From Sphingomonas sp. 3P27F8 (lineage in GTDB: Bacteria > Pseudomonadota > Alphaproteobacteria > Sphingomonadales > Sphingomonadaceae): a stretch of 64,000 bases of DNA. How positions within the stretch are numbered: position 1 is the first letter of the stretch; every line of letters starts with the position of its first letter. This document shows, one piece after another, positions 47,276 through 54,678 of this stretch. The stretch covers positions 1 through 64,000 of the forward strand of contig NZ_SCNL01000006.1 in the NCBI RefSeq assembly GCF_005502745.1, in the 5' to 3' direction. Both the position numbers and the translations under genes were made by a program. Under the pieces are notes generated by a model that saw only the letters and a list, made by a program, of their open reading frames with translations, ran no database searches and was not told the origin of the DNA.

Positions 47276-47797
47276 TTAAGAGGCGTAAGACACGCTTGTG
47301 ACAACCTTCTGCCGACGGCGCACTGCGAAGCCGATCGCTCCCATGCCCATTATCATCATCGCCCAGGTGGCGGGCTCCGGGACAGCGGCCGCTATCGGGG
47401 AGATAGTCAACTGGCCGTTGCCGAAGAACGGGTTGATGAGGGTGAATGAGCCGGTAAGGAAAGTCGGATTGGCTGGTGACCCGGTAAACAGTGTCGGCGC
47501 GTTGAATTGTGTGAAGCCGAGATTGGCGGCATTGATGCTCAGGCTGGCGAATATGCCGTTGCCGAAGCTGATGGTGGATGCCGTTCCGGCCACGCCGCCA
47601 AATGTACCCGCAACATCCTTGAACGAAAACTGATCCGATCCAATGAACGTCTGAGAAAAATCGGGCGTCGGATTTGAATCAAGCTGGAACACCGCGGTGC
47701 CGGACGGACCGGAGAAATTGAACAGCAGCGGTGCTGCATATCCTGGTGAAGCCATCACGACGATCGCGGCAGCCACACAAAACGCTAGCTTCTTCAT
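47276..47797 (-). CDS. PEP-CTERM sorting-domain protein
   Basis: A 173-residue exported protein: signal peptide MKKLAFCVAAAIVVMASPGYA, a Gly/Ser/Phe/Asn-rich middle without recognisable domain, and the C-terminal sorting signal VPEPATWAMMIMGMGAIG followed by a hydrophobic stretch and RRRQK. Exosortase would cleave it at the PEP motif; no exosortase gene is in this window. It may belong to the extracellular matrix or cell surface. The ATG at 47797 follows GGGAGAGCGT. The 136 bases upstream hold its promoter; no clear boxes. Confidence 0.9.
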   Translation of the reverse strand: MKKLAFCVAAAIVVMASPGYAAPLLFNFSGPSGTAVFQLDSNPTPDFSQTFIGSDQFSFKDVAGTFGGVAGTASTISFGNGIFASLSINAANLGFTQFNAPTLFTGSPANPTFLTGSFTLINPFFGNGQLTISPIAAAVPEPATWAMMIMGMGAIGFAVRRRQKVVTSVSYAS

Positions 47798-47933
47798 ACG
47801 CTCTCCCTGCCTCTCAACGCCGACCTTGACGGGATGATGGCACGAAGAGTTACGTCCCTCGCCGGCAAAAGATGCATGATAAATTCCGGTTCGGCTCGTC
47901 ACGCCGTTTTAGATGGCGCACGGGGCTGCCCCC

Positions 47934-48584
47934 TCACCCGATCACCTCCCGAAGCAACTCCGCATTTATAATCACGATCCGGCCATAACCCCGCCGGATC
48001 GCATCGATACGCTCCAGCGCCGCAAGATGCACGTTCGCGATCTTGCGGGAGACGCCGCACATCTCCGCGAGATCGTTTTGGCTCACCAGAAGCTCTCCAG
48101 TTCCGCCCAGCGCTAGCAGGCGGGCGGCGATCCGGGCGCGCGGGCCCAGGCCAATCATCTGCGCCGCCAGGCGCACCACCGCATCGAGCTGGCCATAGAC
48201 AAGCTCGCTCACCGCGCGCCACAACGCCGGGTGATCGGCGGCGATCCGTTCCAGCGCACTGTCCGCGACCAGCAACACCATCGCGCGCGCTGTCGCCCGG
48301 GCAGTCACTATTCGCGGTCCCCCGCCCCGTCGCCGTGATTGTCCGAACGCGGTTCCGGCCGGCGCAAGGTTCACAAGCACATCGCGATCCTCGCCGATCG
48401 AAGCCTCGATCCGCAGTGCGCCTTCAAGCACCAGCACGATGCCCGTCTCCTCGTCACCCTCACCGTAAACCCACTGCCCCGTGCCGAGGCGCACCACGCG
48501 GCCGTCGCGCACCAATGCCGCCTGCAACGGCGCGGGAAGGTGCGCGAACCATAAGCCACGTTTTGCGAGCACTGCGATTTCCAT
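47934..48584 (-). CDS. Crp/Fnr-family transcriptional regulator
   Basis: A 216-residue regulator. The N-terminal half is a cyclic-nucleotide-binding-type beta-roll (YGEGDEETGIVLVLEGALRI), lacking the four-Cys set of FNR. The C-terminal helix-turn-helix is in LLVSQNDLAEMCGVSRKIANVHLAALE. Its effector is unknown. It is divergent from the TauD-like gene, and a CRP-like palindrome lies in the 75-base gap between them, so it may regulate that gene and itself. Confidence 0.88.
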   Translation of the reverse strand: MEIAVLAKRGLWFAHLPAPLQAALVRDGRVVRLGTGQWVYGEGDEETGIVLVLEGALRIEASIGEDRDVLVNLAPAGTAFGQSRRRGGGPRIVTARATARAMVLLVADSALERIAADHPALWRAVSELVYGQLDAVVRLAAQMIGLGPRARIAARLLALGGTGELLVSQNDLAEMCGVSRKIANVHLAALERIDAIRRGYGRIVIINAELLREVIG

Positions 48585-48592
48585 CGCGCGAA

Positions 48593-48608
48593 TGTAACTT
48601 ACGTCACA
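48593..48608. promoter_or_regulatory. CRP-like binding site between regulator and tauD-like gene
   Basis: TGTAA-N6-TCACA (48593-48597 and 48604-48608) differs from the E. coli CRP consensus TGTGA-N6-TCACA by one base. It is nine bases upstream of the regulator start and 52 bases before the dioxygenase ATG. Confidence 0.55.
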
Positions 48609-48659
48609 CTTGGATGCGAGCCGATGCGATAGATCGCGCTCATCCAAGGAGAAGATGCG

Positions 48660-49493
48660 ATGAGCGATGTGCAACTCCGCCCGCTAGCCGATCATGTCGG
48701 CGTCGAGGCGCTAGGTGTGGATCTGAACACGATCGACGATGGCGGACTCGACGTGCTCCGCCGTGCAGTTGCCGATCACGGCATCCTGTTCGTGCGCAAT
48801 CAGCAGCTTTCGCCCGAGCAGCACATTGCGCTGGCGCAGCGCTGGGGCGGAATCGACGTCAACAATTACTTTCCGGCGAACGGCGGTTACCCCGAGATCG
48901 CCGAGGTCCGAAAATCGGAGACGCAGACAACCAATATCGGCGGTGGCTGGCACACCGATCACAGCTATGACCAGGTGCCGGCGATGGGCTCGATCCTCCT
49001 TGCCCGCGAAACGCCGCCTGCGGGCGGAGACACATTGTTCGCCAGCATGGGTGCCGCCTTCGAATCGCTGTCCGACGGTTTGAAGCAGACGTTGCGTGGG
49101 TTGCGCGCCGTCCATTCCGCCGACCATATCTACAGTGCCGACGGCATCTATGCGAAGACCGATCAGGGTGCGGATCTGAAGGGCCATGAGATCCGCACCC
49201 GCGCGGTCCATCCGGTGGCGCTGCGCCACCCGCAGACCGGGCGAGAACTGCTTTACGTGAATCCGGCCTTCACGCTGCATTTCGAAGGCTGGACGCGCCA
49301 GGAAAGCCTGCCGCTCCTGCAATATCTGTTCAGCGTCGCGATGCGGCCGGAATTCCAGTGCCGCGTACAATGGTCACCAGGGTCGCTGGCGGTATGGGAC
49401 AATCGCTCGACGTGGCATTGCGCGATGAATGACTACCAGGGGCATCGCCGGCTGATGCACCGCATCACCATATCGGGTGAGGCGCTCGAATAG
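48660..49493 (+). CDS. TauD/TfdA-family 2-oxoglutarate dioxygenase
   Basis: A 277-residue Fe(II)/2-oxoglutarate oxygenase. The iron ligands are H98 and D100 in GGGWHTDHSYDQ, with the distal His253 in STWHCAMND and the 2-oxoglutarate-binding Arg264 close behind. Members include taurine and 2,4-D dioxygenases; the substrate cannot be told from the sequence, and no sulfonate transporter is nearby. Divergent from the Crp/Fnr-type regulator. Its stop is 26 bases from the convergent threonine synthase stop. Confidence 0.9.
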   Translation: MSDVQLRPLADHVGVEALGVDLNTIDDGGLDVLRRAVADHGILFVRNQQLSPEQHIALAQRWGGIDVNNYFPANGGYPEIAEVRKSETQTTNIGGGWHTDHSYDQVPAMGSILLARETPPAGGDTLFASMGAAFESLSDGLKQTLRGLRAVHSADHIYSADGIYAKTDQGADLKGHEIRTRAVHPVALRHPQTGRELLYVNPAFTLHFEGWTRQESLPLLQYLFSVAMRPEFQCRVQWSPGSLAVWDNRSTWHCAMNDYQGHRRLMHRITISGEALE

Positions 49494-49518
49494 CGGACCT
49501 CGCGTCCAGGCGCGGCCG

Positions 49519-50742
49519 TCACAACGAATTAAGGTCGATCGCGGCGTGACGGTCGAGCGTGCGCGTCGCTTCCGGCATTGGATATTTCAGTCCTGTCGCG
49601 CAGTTGAACAGCACCACGTCCTCATCCTCCTGTACTTCGCCGTCGACCAGCGCCTGTCGATAAGCTGCCAGCGTCGCGCCACCTTCCGGGCAGAGCAGAA
49701 GGCCATCCTTGCGCGCGCAATCATCCACCGCCTTGAGTATCGCGGGATCTCCCACCGCCAGCGCCTTGCCACCGCTCTCCCGAACCGCGCGCAGGATCAG
49801 AAAATCGCCAATCGCCCGCGGCACGCGGATGCCTGCGGCGACGGTGTGGGCATCCTCCCAGCGGTCGGCATGTTCCTCGCCCGCTTCGAACGCACGAACT
49901 ATCGGGGCGCAGCCCGCCGCTTGCACCGCATACATGCGAGGCCGCTCCGCCCCGATCCAGCCAAGCTTCTCCAGCTCCTCGAAAGCCTTCCACATACCGA
50001 TCAGCCCGGTGCCGCCTCCTGTGGGATAGAAGATCGCCTTGGGCAGCCGCCAGCCAAGCTGAGCGGCCAGTTCCAGGCCCATCGTCTTCTTGCCCTCGAT
50101 CCGATATGGCTCCTTCAGCGTAGAGAAATCGAACCAGTGCCCTTCCGCTGCGCCCTTACCGACGATCGCGCCGCAATCGTCGATCAGGCCGTTGACGCGC
50201 CACACCTGCGCGCCCTGCATCGCGATCTCGCGGACGTTCACCTCCGGTGTGTCCTCCGGGCACAAGACAATTGTCTCGATGCCGACCCGCGACGCATAGG
50301 CGGCGAGTGCGGCCCCGGCGTTACCGTTGGTCGGCATCGCGATTCGCGAGACGCCAAGCTCTTTCGCCATCACCACGGCCATCACCAGCCCGCGTGCCTT
50401 GAAGCTGCCGGTGGGCAACCGCCCCTCGTCCTTCACCAGCACTCTCGCACCGCCGCTACGGCTGATCGGCACCAGCGGCGTCTCAATCTCGCCCAGGCTG
50501 ACGACATTCTCCGTTCGCCGGACGGGCAAAAGCTCGCGCCAGCGCCACAGATCGGTCTCACGCGCGGCCAGTATTTCGCGCGGGAGCGCCGCCTTGACCG
50601 CCTCCAAATCGTAGCGAACGAGTAACGGACGCCCCGCGCGCGACAAGCCATGCAATTGGTCCGCCGCGTACCGCTCACCGGTGATCGAGCATTCCAGGTG
50701 CGTAACGAAGGTCGGCCGCTCCGCGACAATATTCTCGTTCAT
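49519..50742 (-). CDS. thrC: Threonine synthase-like PLP enzyme
   Basis: A 407-residue fold-type II PLP enzyme. The cofactor lysine is K115 in TGSFKARG, with TNGNAGAALAAYASR as the phosphate loop and YPTGGGTGLIGMWKAFEEL. This is the class I-like threonine synthase that turns O-phosphohomoserine to threonine; other PLP lyases of this fold are an alternative. It lies 20 bases upstream-strand-wise from grpE on the same strand and may be read with hrcA-grpE. Confidence 0.88.
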   Translation of the reverse strand: MNENIVAERPTFVTHLECSITGERYAADQLHGLSRAGRPLLVRYDLEAVKAALPREILAARETDLWRWRELLPVRRTENVVSLGEIETPLVPISRSGGARVLVKDEGRLPTGSFKARGLVMAVVMAKELGVSRIAMPTNGNAGAALAAYASRVGIETIVLCPEDTPEVNVREIAMQGAQVWRVNGLIDDCGAIVGKGAAEGHWFDFSTLKEPYRIEGKKTMGLELAAQLGWRLPKAIFYPTGGGTGLIGMWKAFEELEKLGWIGAERPRMYAVQAAGCAPIVRAFEAGEEHADRWEDAHTVAAGIRVPRAIGDFLILRAVRESGGKALAVGDPAILKAVDDCARKDGLLLCPEGGATLAAYRQALVDGEVQEDEDVVLFNCATGLKYPMPEATRTLDRHAAIDLNSL

Positions 50743-50761
50743 CCGCCGATACCGCGCCGAA

Positions 50762-51301
50762 TCAGTCAGCAGCCCTGGCGACGCCGACCAGCGCCGGGCG
50801 GAGCAGCCGGTCCCGGATCATCCAGCCCGATTGCATTTCCTGAACGATCACGCCCGGCTCCGCATCGACCGACGGGATTTCGACCATCGCCTGATGGCGG
50901 TTCGGATCAAGCTTCTCGCCCAGCGCATCGATCCGCGTGATGCCATGACGCTGGAACACACTGGAGAGTTCGCGACCGGTCGCCTCCAACCCGGCAATCA
51001 ACCCCTTGAGCCGCTCGTCCGTGCGCAATTCCTCGGGAATTGCGGCAAGGCCCCGTTCGAGATTATCGCTGACCGAAAGAACATCGCGCGCAAAGTTGGT
51101 CGCTGCATAGGCCCGCGCATCGGCGGCGTCCTTCTCGGCCCGGCGGCGAACATTCTGCGTCTCGGCCTGTGCATAGAGCACCTGCTGCTTGGCCTCGGCG
51201 AGCGCGCTCTCCAGTTCGGCTGCCCGGTCGTGATCGGCAACCTCGTGCGCCGCTTCCGTCGCATCTTCGTGCAGGTTCTCGGTCGTATTCTCGTCTGTCA
51301 T
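50762..51301 (-). CDS. grpE: GrpE nucleotide exchange factor
   Basis: A 179-residue protein: an acidic N-terminus, a long coiled-coil (about 27-85, AELESALAEAKQQVLYAQAE), and the C-terminal beta domain with HQAMVEIP and GWMIRDRLLRPALVGV. It exchanges ADP on DnaK. It follows hrcA by 22 bases, the usual hrcA-grpE order. dnaK and dnaJ are not in this window. Confidence 0.97.
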   Translation of the reverse strand: MTDENTTENLHEDATEAAHEVADHDRAAELESALAEAKQQVLYAQAETQNVRRRAEKDAADARAYAATNFARDVLSVSDNLERGLAAIPEELRTDERLKGLIAGLEATGRELSSVFQRHGITRIDALGEKLDPNRHQAMVEIPSVDAEPGVIVQEMQSGWMIRDRLLRPALVGVARAAD

Positions 51302-51323
51302 TTCATTCCCGTATGTTGGCGGC

Positions 51324-52367
51324 TCACCCGATCAGGCGGGCAAGCGTTGCAGCCGTGAAATCCACCATGGGCACGACACGCGCGTAGTTCAACCGGGTCG
51401 GGCCGATCACCCCTACCACGCCGACGACGCGACCGTCTTGCCCGCGAAACGGTTTGGCGATCACCGACGACCCGGAAAGCGCGAACAACTTCGTCTCGGC
51501 CCCGATGAAGATGCGTGTAGCGTCACCGGCGCGCGCCGAATCGAGCAGCGCCGCGATTTCCTGCTTGCCCTCCAGATCATCAAGCAGATCGCGCACCCGT
51601 TCGAGGTCGGCTGCGGCGGCATCGTCAAGCAACCGCCCCTGCCCGCGCACGATCAGCACTGGTCTGCGGTCCCCGTCCTCGGTCCACACCGCTATACCGC
51701 GCCGAATCAGCGCCTGTGCAGAAGCATCGACGGCGGCCTTCCCGACGGCCAGCTCACGATCCACCCGTGCCTGCGCCTGGGAGAGCGTAAGTCCGGCAAG
51801 TGTGGCCGACATGTAATTGCCCGCTTCCACCAGCGCGGGCGGATCGACCCCGGCGGGCAGTTCGATGACGCGATTCTCTACCGCGCCGTCCTCACTCACC
51901 AGCACGGCCAGCGCTTGGGTCCGCGACAGGGGAACAAAGCCGATCGAGCGCAACACCTGCTCGTTCTTGGGCACCATCACCAGCCCGGCGCAGGCGGAGA
52001 GGCCGGAAAGAGCGGAGGTAGTCGCCGCCAGTGCTTCTTCCACCGGCCCGGCGGCAGCGGCGCGCGCCTCGATGGTTGCCCGTTCCTCCCGGCTCGGCTC
52101 CGACACCTGCATCATGCCATCGACGAACAGTCGCAGCCCCAGTTCGGTCGGCATTCGCCCGGCCGACGTATGCGGCGCGGCGAGCAATCCGATCGTCTCG
52201 AGCTGCGCCAGCACGCTGCGAATCGACGCCGGCGACAGGTTCAGCCCGGCCTGCGCCAGCGTTCGCGAGCCCACCGGTACACCGCTATCCAGATAACTGT
52301 CGACCACGCGGCGAAACACGTCGCGCGCGCGGTCGCTGAGTTCGGTTACGGGCGTGCCGATGGTCAT
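51324..52367 (-). CDS. hrcA: Heat-inducible transcription repressor HrcA
   Basis: A 347-residue repressor. N-terminal winged helix (VFRRVVDSYLDSGVPVGSRT, SPASIRSVLAQLE), then the HrcA core with GPTRLNYARVVPMVDF at the C-terminus. It normally binds CIRCE elements and relies on GroEL. I searched its own upstream region for a CIRCE inverted repeat (TTAGCACTC-N9-GAGTGCTAA) and did not find one. The ATG at 52367 is used; the TTG one codon earlier is unlikely. Confidence 0.96.
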   Translation of the reverse strand: MTIGTPVTELSDRARDVFRRVVDSYLDSGVPVGSRTLAQAGLNLSPASIRSVLAQLETIGLLAAPHTSAGRMPTELGLRLFVDGMMQVSEPSREERATIEARAAAAGPVEEALAATTSALSGLSACAGLVMVPKNEQVLRSIGFVPLSRTQALAVLVSEDGAVENRVIELPAGVDPPALVEAGNYMSATLAGLTLSQAQARVDRELAVGKAAVDASAQALIRRGIAVWTEDGDRRPVLIVRGQGRLLDDAAAADLERVRDLLDDLEGKQEIAALLDSARAGDATRIFIGAETKLFALSGSSVIAKPFRGQDGRVVGVVGVIGPTRLNYARVVPMVDFTAATLARLIG

Positions 52368-52390
52368 CAAACCCCGATGTAGGGCCGCAC

Positions 52391-52412
52391 AGCCCCCGGC
52401 TCAACGGGGGCT
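52391..52412. other. 8-bp hairpin upstream of hrcA
   Basis: AGCCCCCG (52391-52398) and CGGGGGCT (52405-52412) form a perfect stem with a six-base loop in the hrcA leader region. Role unknown; it could be a regulatory hairpin of the hrcA mRNA. Confidence 0.4.
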
Positions 52413-52434
52413 GAGGCGCTGGGGTAACAGCAGT

Positions 52435-52590
52435 CATGTTGAGGAGGCCAGATGGGGCGGGACAGGTTGTAAACCCGACGGAGCGAGACATCTTGTAAGG
52501 CAGATGGGGCGAGACCGGTTGTAAACCGGACTGAGCGGGACGGCTTGTAAACCGGACGAGCCGAGACAGGTTGTAAATACGCGGCGATGA
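52435..52590. repeat. In-register array of five to six 26-bp repeats before fdsG
   Basis: Units begin at 52461, 52487, 52513, 52539 and 52565, each exactly 26 bases apart, and share GAC at positions 1-3 and TTGTAA at 7-12. A degenerate sixth unit, 52435-52460, is recognisable by CAGATGGGGCG, which it shares with unit 2. Unit 3 contains the perfect inverted repeat CCGGTT-GTA-AACCGG (52515-52529). The array fills the gap between divergent hrcA and fdsG and ends 45 bases before the fdsG start. It has no spacers, so it is not CRISPR. It may be a multi-site operator or a helically phased protein-binding array (26 bp is about 2.5 turns). Confidence 0.8.
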
Positions 52591-52634
52591 ATTCCGTTGA
52601 TCGTCCGCTGCCGTGGTGCGAACGTCAGGAACCC

Positions 52635-53132
52635 ATGACCCGTATCAATCCGACCACAGCGGAAGACACTTCCGCCCGATATACCGATGCGATCGCACGC
52701 TTCCTGCGCAGTTGCGCGCCGGTGCGCGACGCCCTGCTGCCGCTGCTTCACGCGTTGCAGCACGAGTTCGGGCATATCGACGACGCAATGATCCCGCCGG
52801 TCGCCGCGGCGCTGAACCTCAGCCGGGCGGACGTGTACGGCGTCGTCACCTTCTACCACGATTTCCGGCGCGCACCATCGGGAACGCATCGGATCCGGCT
52901 GTGCCGCGCGGAAAGCTGCCAGGCGCGCGGCGGCGCGGCGATCGAACGGCTGATCACCGACCGGCTCGGGCTGCGGATGGGCGAGACGAGCGCGGACGGC
53001 CGGGTTTCCATCGAGGCGGTTTATTGCCTGGGCCTGTGCGCCACCGGGCCCAATGCGTTTGTCGATGGCCACCCCGTCTCGCGACTGGATGCGACCAAGA
53101 TCGGCAGGATCGTCGCGGAGACGCTGGCGTGA
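52635..53132 (+). CDS. fdsG: NAD-dependent formate dehydrogenase gamma subunit
   Basis: A 165-residue NuoE-like subunit with a C-x4-C and C-x3-C [2Fe-2S] site (RLCRAESCQ and YCLGLCATG). It takes part in electron flow from formate to NAD+ in the FdsGBAD complex. The ATG at 52635 has AGGAACCC before it. An earlier in-frame ATG at 52587 falls inside the repeat array, so it is less likely. Overlaps fdsB by GTGA. Confidence 0.93.
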   Translation: MTRINPTTAEDTSARYTDAIARFLRSCAPVRDALLPLLHALQHEFGHIDDAMIPPVAAALNLSRADVYGVVTFYHDFRRAPSGTHRIRLCRAESCQARGGAAIERLITDRLGLRMGETSADGRVSIEAVYCLGLCATGPNAFVDGHPVSRLDATKIGRIVAETLA

Positions 53133-54673
53133 CGCGCGTTTTTGTCAGTGCCGACATGGCCTCTGTGGCGCTCGGCGCGGACGAAGTGGCGGCGGCCTTG
53201 TCGGGACGGGGCGCCAGGGTGATGCGCACCGGCAGCCGTGGCCTGTTCCGTATCGAGCCGCTGGTGGAGGTGGAAACGGCAGCCGGTCGCATCGCCTATG
53301 GCCCGGTTCATCCAGACGAGGCGGCTGCGGTACTGGACGGCACGCACCCGAACCGCATCGGCCTGATCGAGGAACATCCCTTCTTCTCGCGGCAGCAGCG
53401 TTTCACCTTCTTGCGGTGCGGCGTCATCGATCCGCTGGACCTCGACGATTACGCCGCCCACGGTGGGTGGAGCGCGCTGGACGCGGCGCGCGCGCGATCC
53501 CCGCAGGCAGTGGTTGACGAGGTCAAGGAGAGCGGCCTGCGCGGGCGCGGGGGCGCGGGCTTTCCCACCGGCATCAAGTGGCAGACCGTCCTCGATGCCG
53601 AGGCAGCCGAGAAATTCATCGTGTGCAACGCCGACGAGGGCGACAGCGGCACCTTCGCCGATCGGATGCTCATGGAGGGCGATCCTTTCTGCCTGATCGA
53701 GGGAATGGCGATCGCCGCCCATGCGGTCGGCGCCGGGCGCGGCTTTGTTTACATCCGCTCCGAATATCCGTTCGCGATTCGCACGATGCAGGCGGCGATC
53801 ATGCGCGCCGCCCCGCGCATCGCACCGCTGGCGCTGGAGGTGCGCGTCGGCGCCGGCGCCTATGTCTGCGGCGAGGAAACCGCGCTGCTCGATTCGATCG
53901 AGGGCAAGCGCGGGCAGGTGCGCGCCAAACCGCCGCTGCCCGCGATCGCGGGGCTGTTCGGCAAGCCCACGGTTATCAACAACGTGCTGAGCCTCGCGGC
54001 CATACCGTTCATCATCGCACAGGGCGCGGCTGCGTACGCAAAGGCGGGCTTCGGACGCTCGCGCGGAACGATGCCGATCCAGCTTGCCGGCAACGTGCGC
54101 AACGGCGGGCTGTTCGAGGCCGGTTTCGGCATCACGCTCGGCGAACTGGTCGAGGAGGTCGGCGGCGGTACGGAAAGCGGCCGCCCGGTGAAGGCAGTGC
54201 AGGTCGGCGGCCCGCTCGGCGCCTATTTCCCGCCATCAATGTTTCATCTGCCCTTCGATTACGAAGCGTTCACCGCAGCTGGCGGGCTGATCGGCCATGC
54301 CGGGATCACCGTGTTTGACGACACCGCGGATATGGCGCGGATGGCGCGTTTCGCGATGGAATTCTGCGCTCATGAAAGTTGTGGCAAATGCACGCCGTGC
54401 CGCATCGGATCGGTACGCGGGATGGAAACGATCGATCGCATCGCAGCCGGTGGACGCGCCGCGCCCGGCACCGTGGAAGCACTGCCGCAAATGCGTAACG
54501 CAACGCCACGCGCCCGTTCGCGCGCCGAAGAAATTATGCTGCTGCGCGACCTTTGTGATACGATGAAGTTCGGCTCGCTGTGTGCGCTTGGCGGCTTCAC
54601 GCCTTATCCCGTGCTAAGCGCGCTGGATCATTTCCCGGAGGATTTCGGCAGCCTTGCGGCGCCGCTGGAGTAA
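53129..54673 (+). CDS. fdsB: NAD-dependent formate dehydrogenase beta (NADH/FMN) subunit
   Basis: A 514-residue NuoF-like subunit. GLRGRGGAGFPTGIKW is the FMN/NAD-binding loop, GAGAYVCGEETALLDSIEG the second, and ESCGKCTPCRIG the [4Fe-4S] site. It passes electrons to NAD+. The GTG start at 53129 overlaps fdsG. Five bases separate it from fdsA. Confidence 0.94.
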   Translation: MTRVFVSADMASVALGADEVAAALSGRGARVMRTGSRGLFRIEPLVEVETAAGRIAYGPVHPDEAAAVLDGTHPNRIGLIEEHPFFSRQQRFTFLRCGVIDPLDLDDYAAHGGWSALDAARARSPQAVVDEVKESGLRGRGGAGFPTGIKWQTVLDAEAAEKFIVCNADEGDSGTFADRMLMEGDPFCLIEGMAIAAHAVGAGRGFVYIRSEYPFAIRTMQAAIMRAAPRIAPLALEVRVGAGAYVCGEETALLDSIEGKRGQVRAKPPLPAIAGLFGKPTVINNVLSLAAIPFIIAQGAAAYAKAGFGRSRGTMPIQLAGNVRNGGLFEAGFGITLGELVEEVGGGTESGRPVKAVQVGGPLGAYFPPSMFHLPFDYEAFTAAGGLIGHAGITVFDDTADMARMARFAMEFCAHESCGKCTPCRIGSVRGMETIDRIAAGGRAAPGTVEALPQMRNATPRARSRAEEIMLLRDLCDTMKFGSLCALGGFTPYPVLSALDHFPEDFGSLAAPLE

Positions 54674-54678
54674 GCTTC

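Noticed and set aside
52435..52590. Repeat array as a CRISPR array
   Set aside because: The repeats are contiguous with no unique spacers, units differ from each other, and no cas gene is present.
52587..52634. fdsG start at 52587
   Set aside because: It falls inside the repeat array and gives non-family residues; 52635 has a good ribosome-binding site.
52368..52634. CIRCE element for HrcA
   Set aside because: The TTAGCACTC/GAGTGCTAA pair is not present upstream of hrcA or grpE.
52434..53072. 212-codon minus-strand frame through the repeats and fdsG
   Set aside because: Antisense to fdsG and made partly of the repeats translated as repetitive peptide; no start signal or family.
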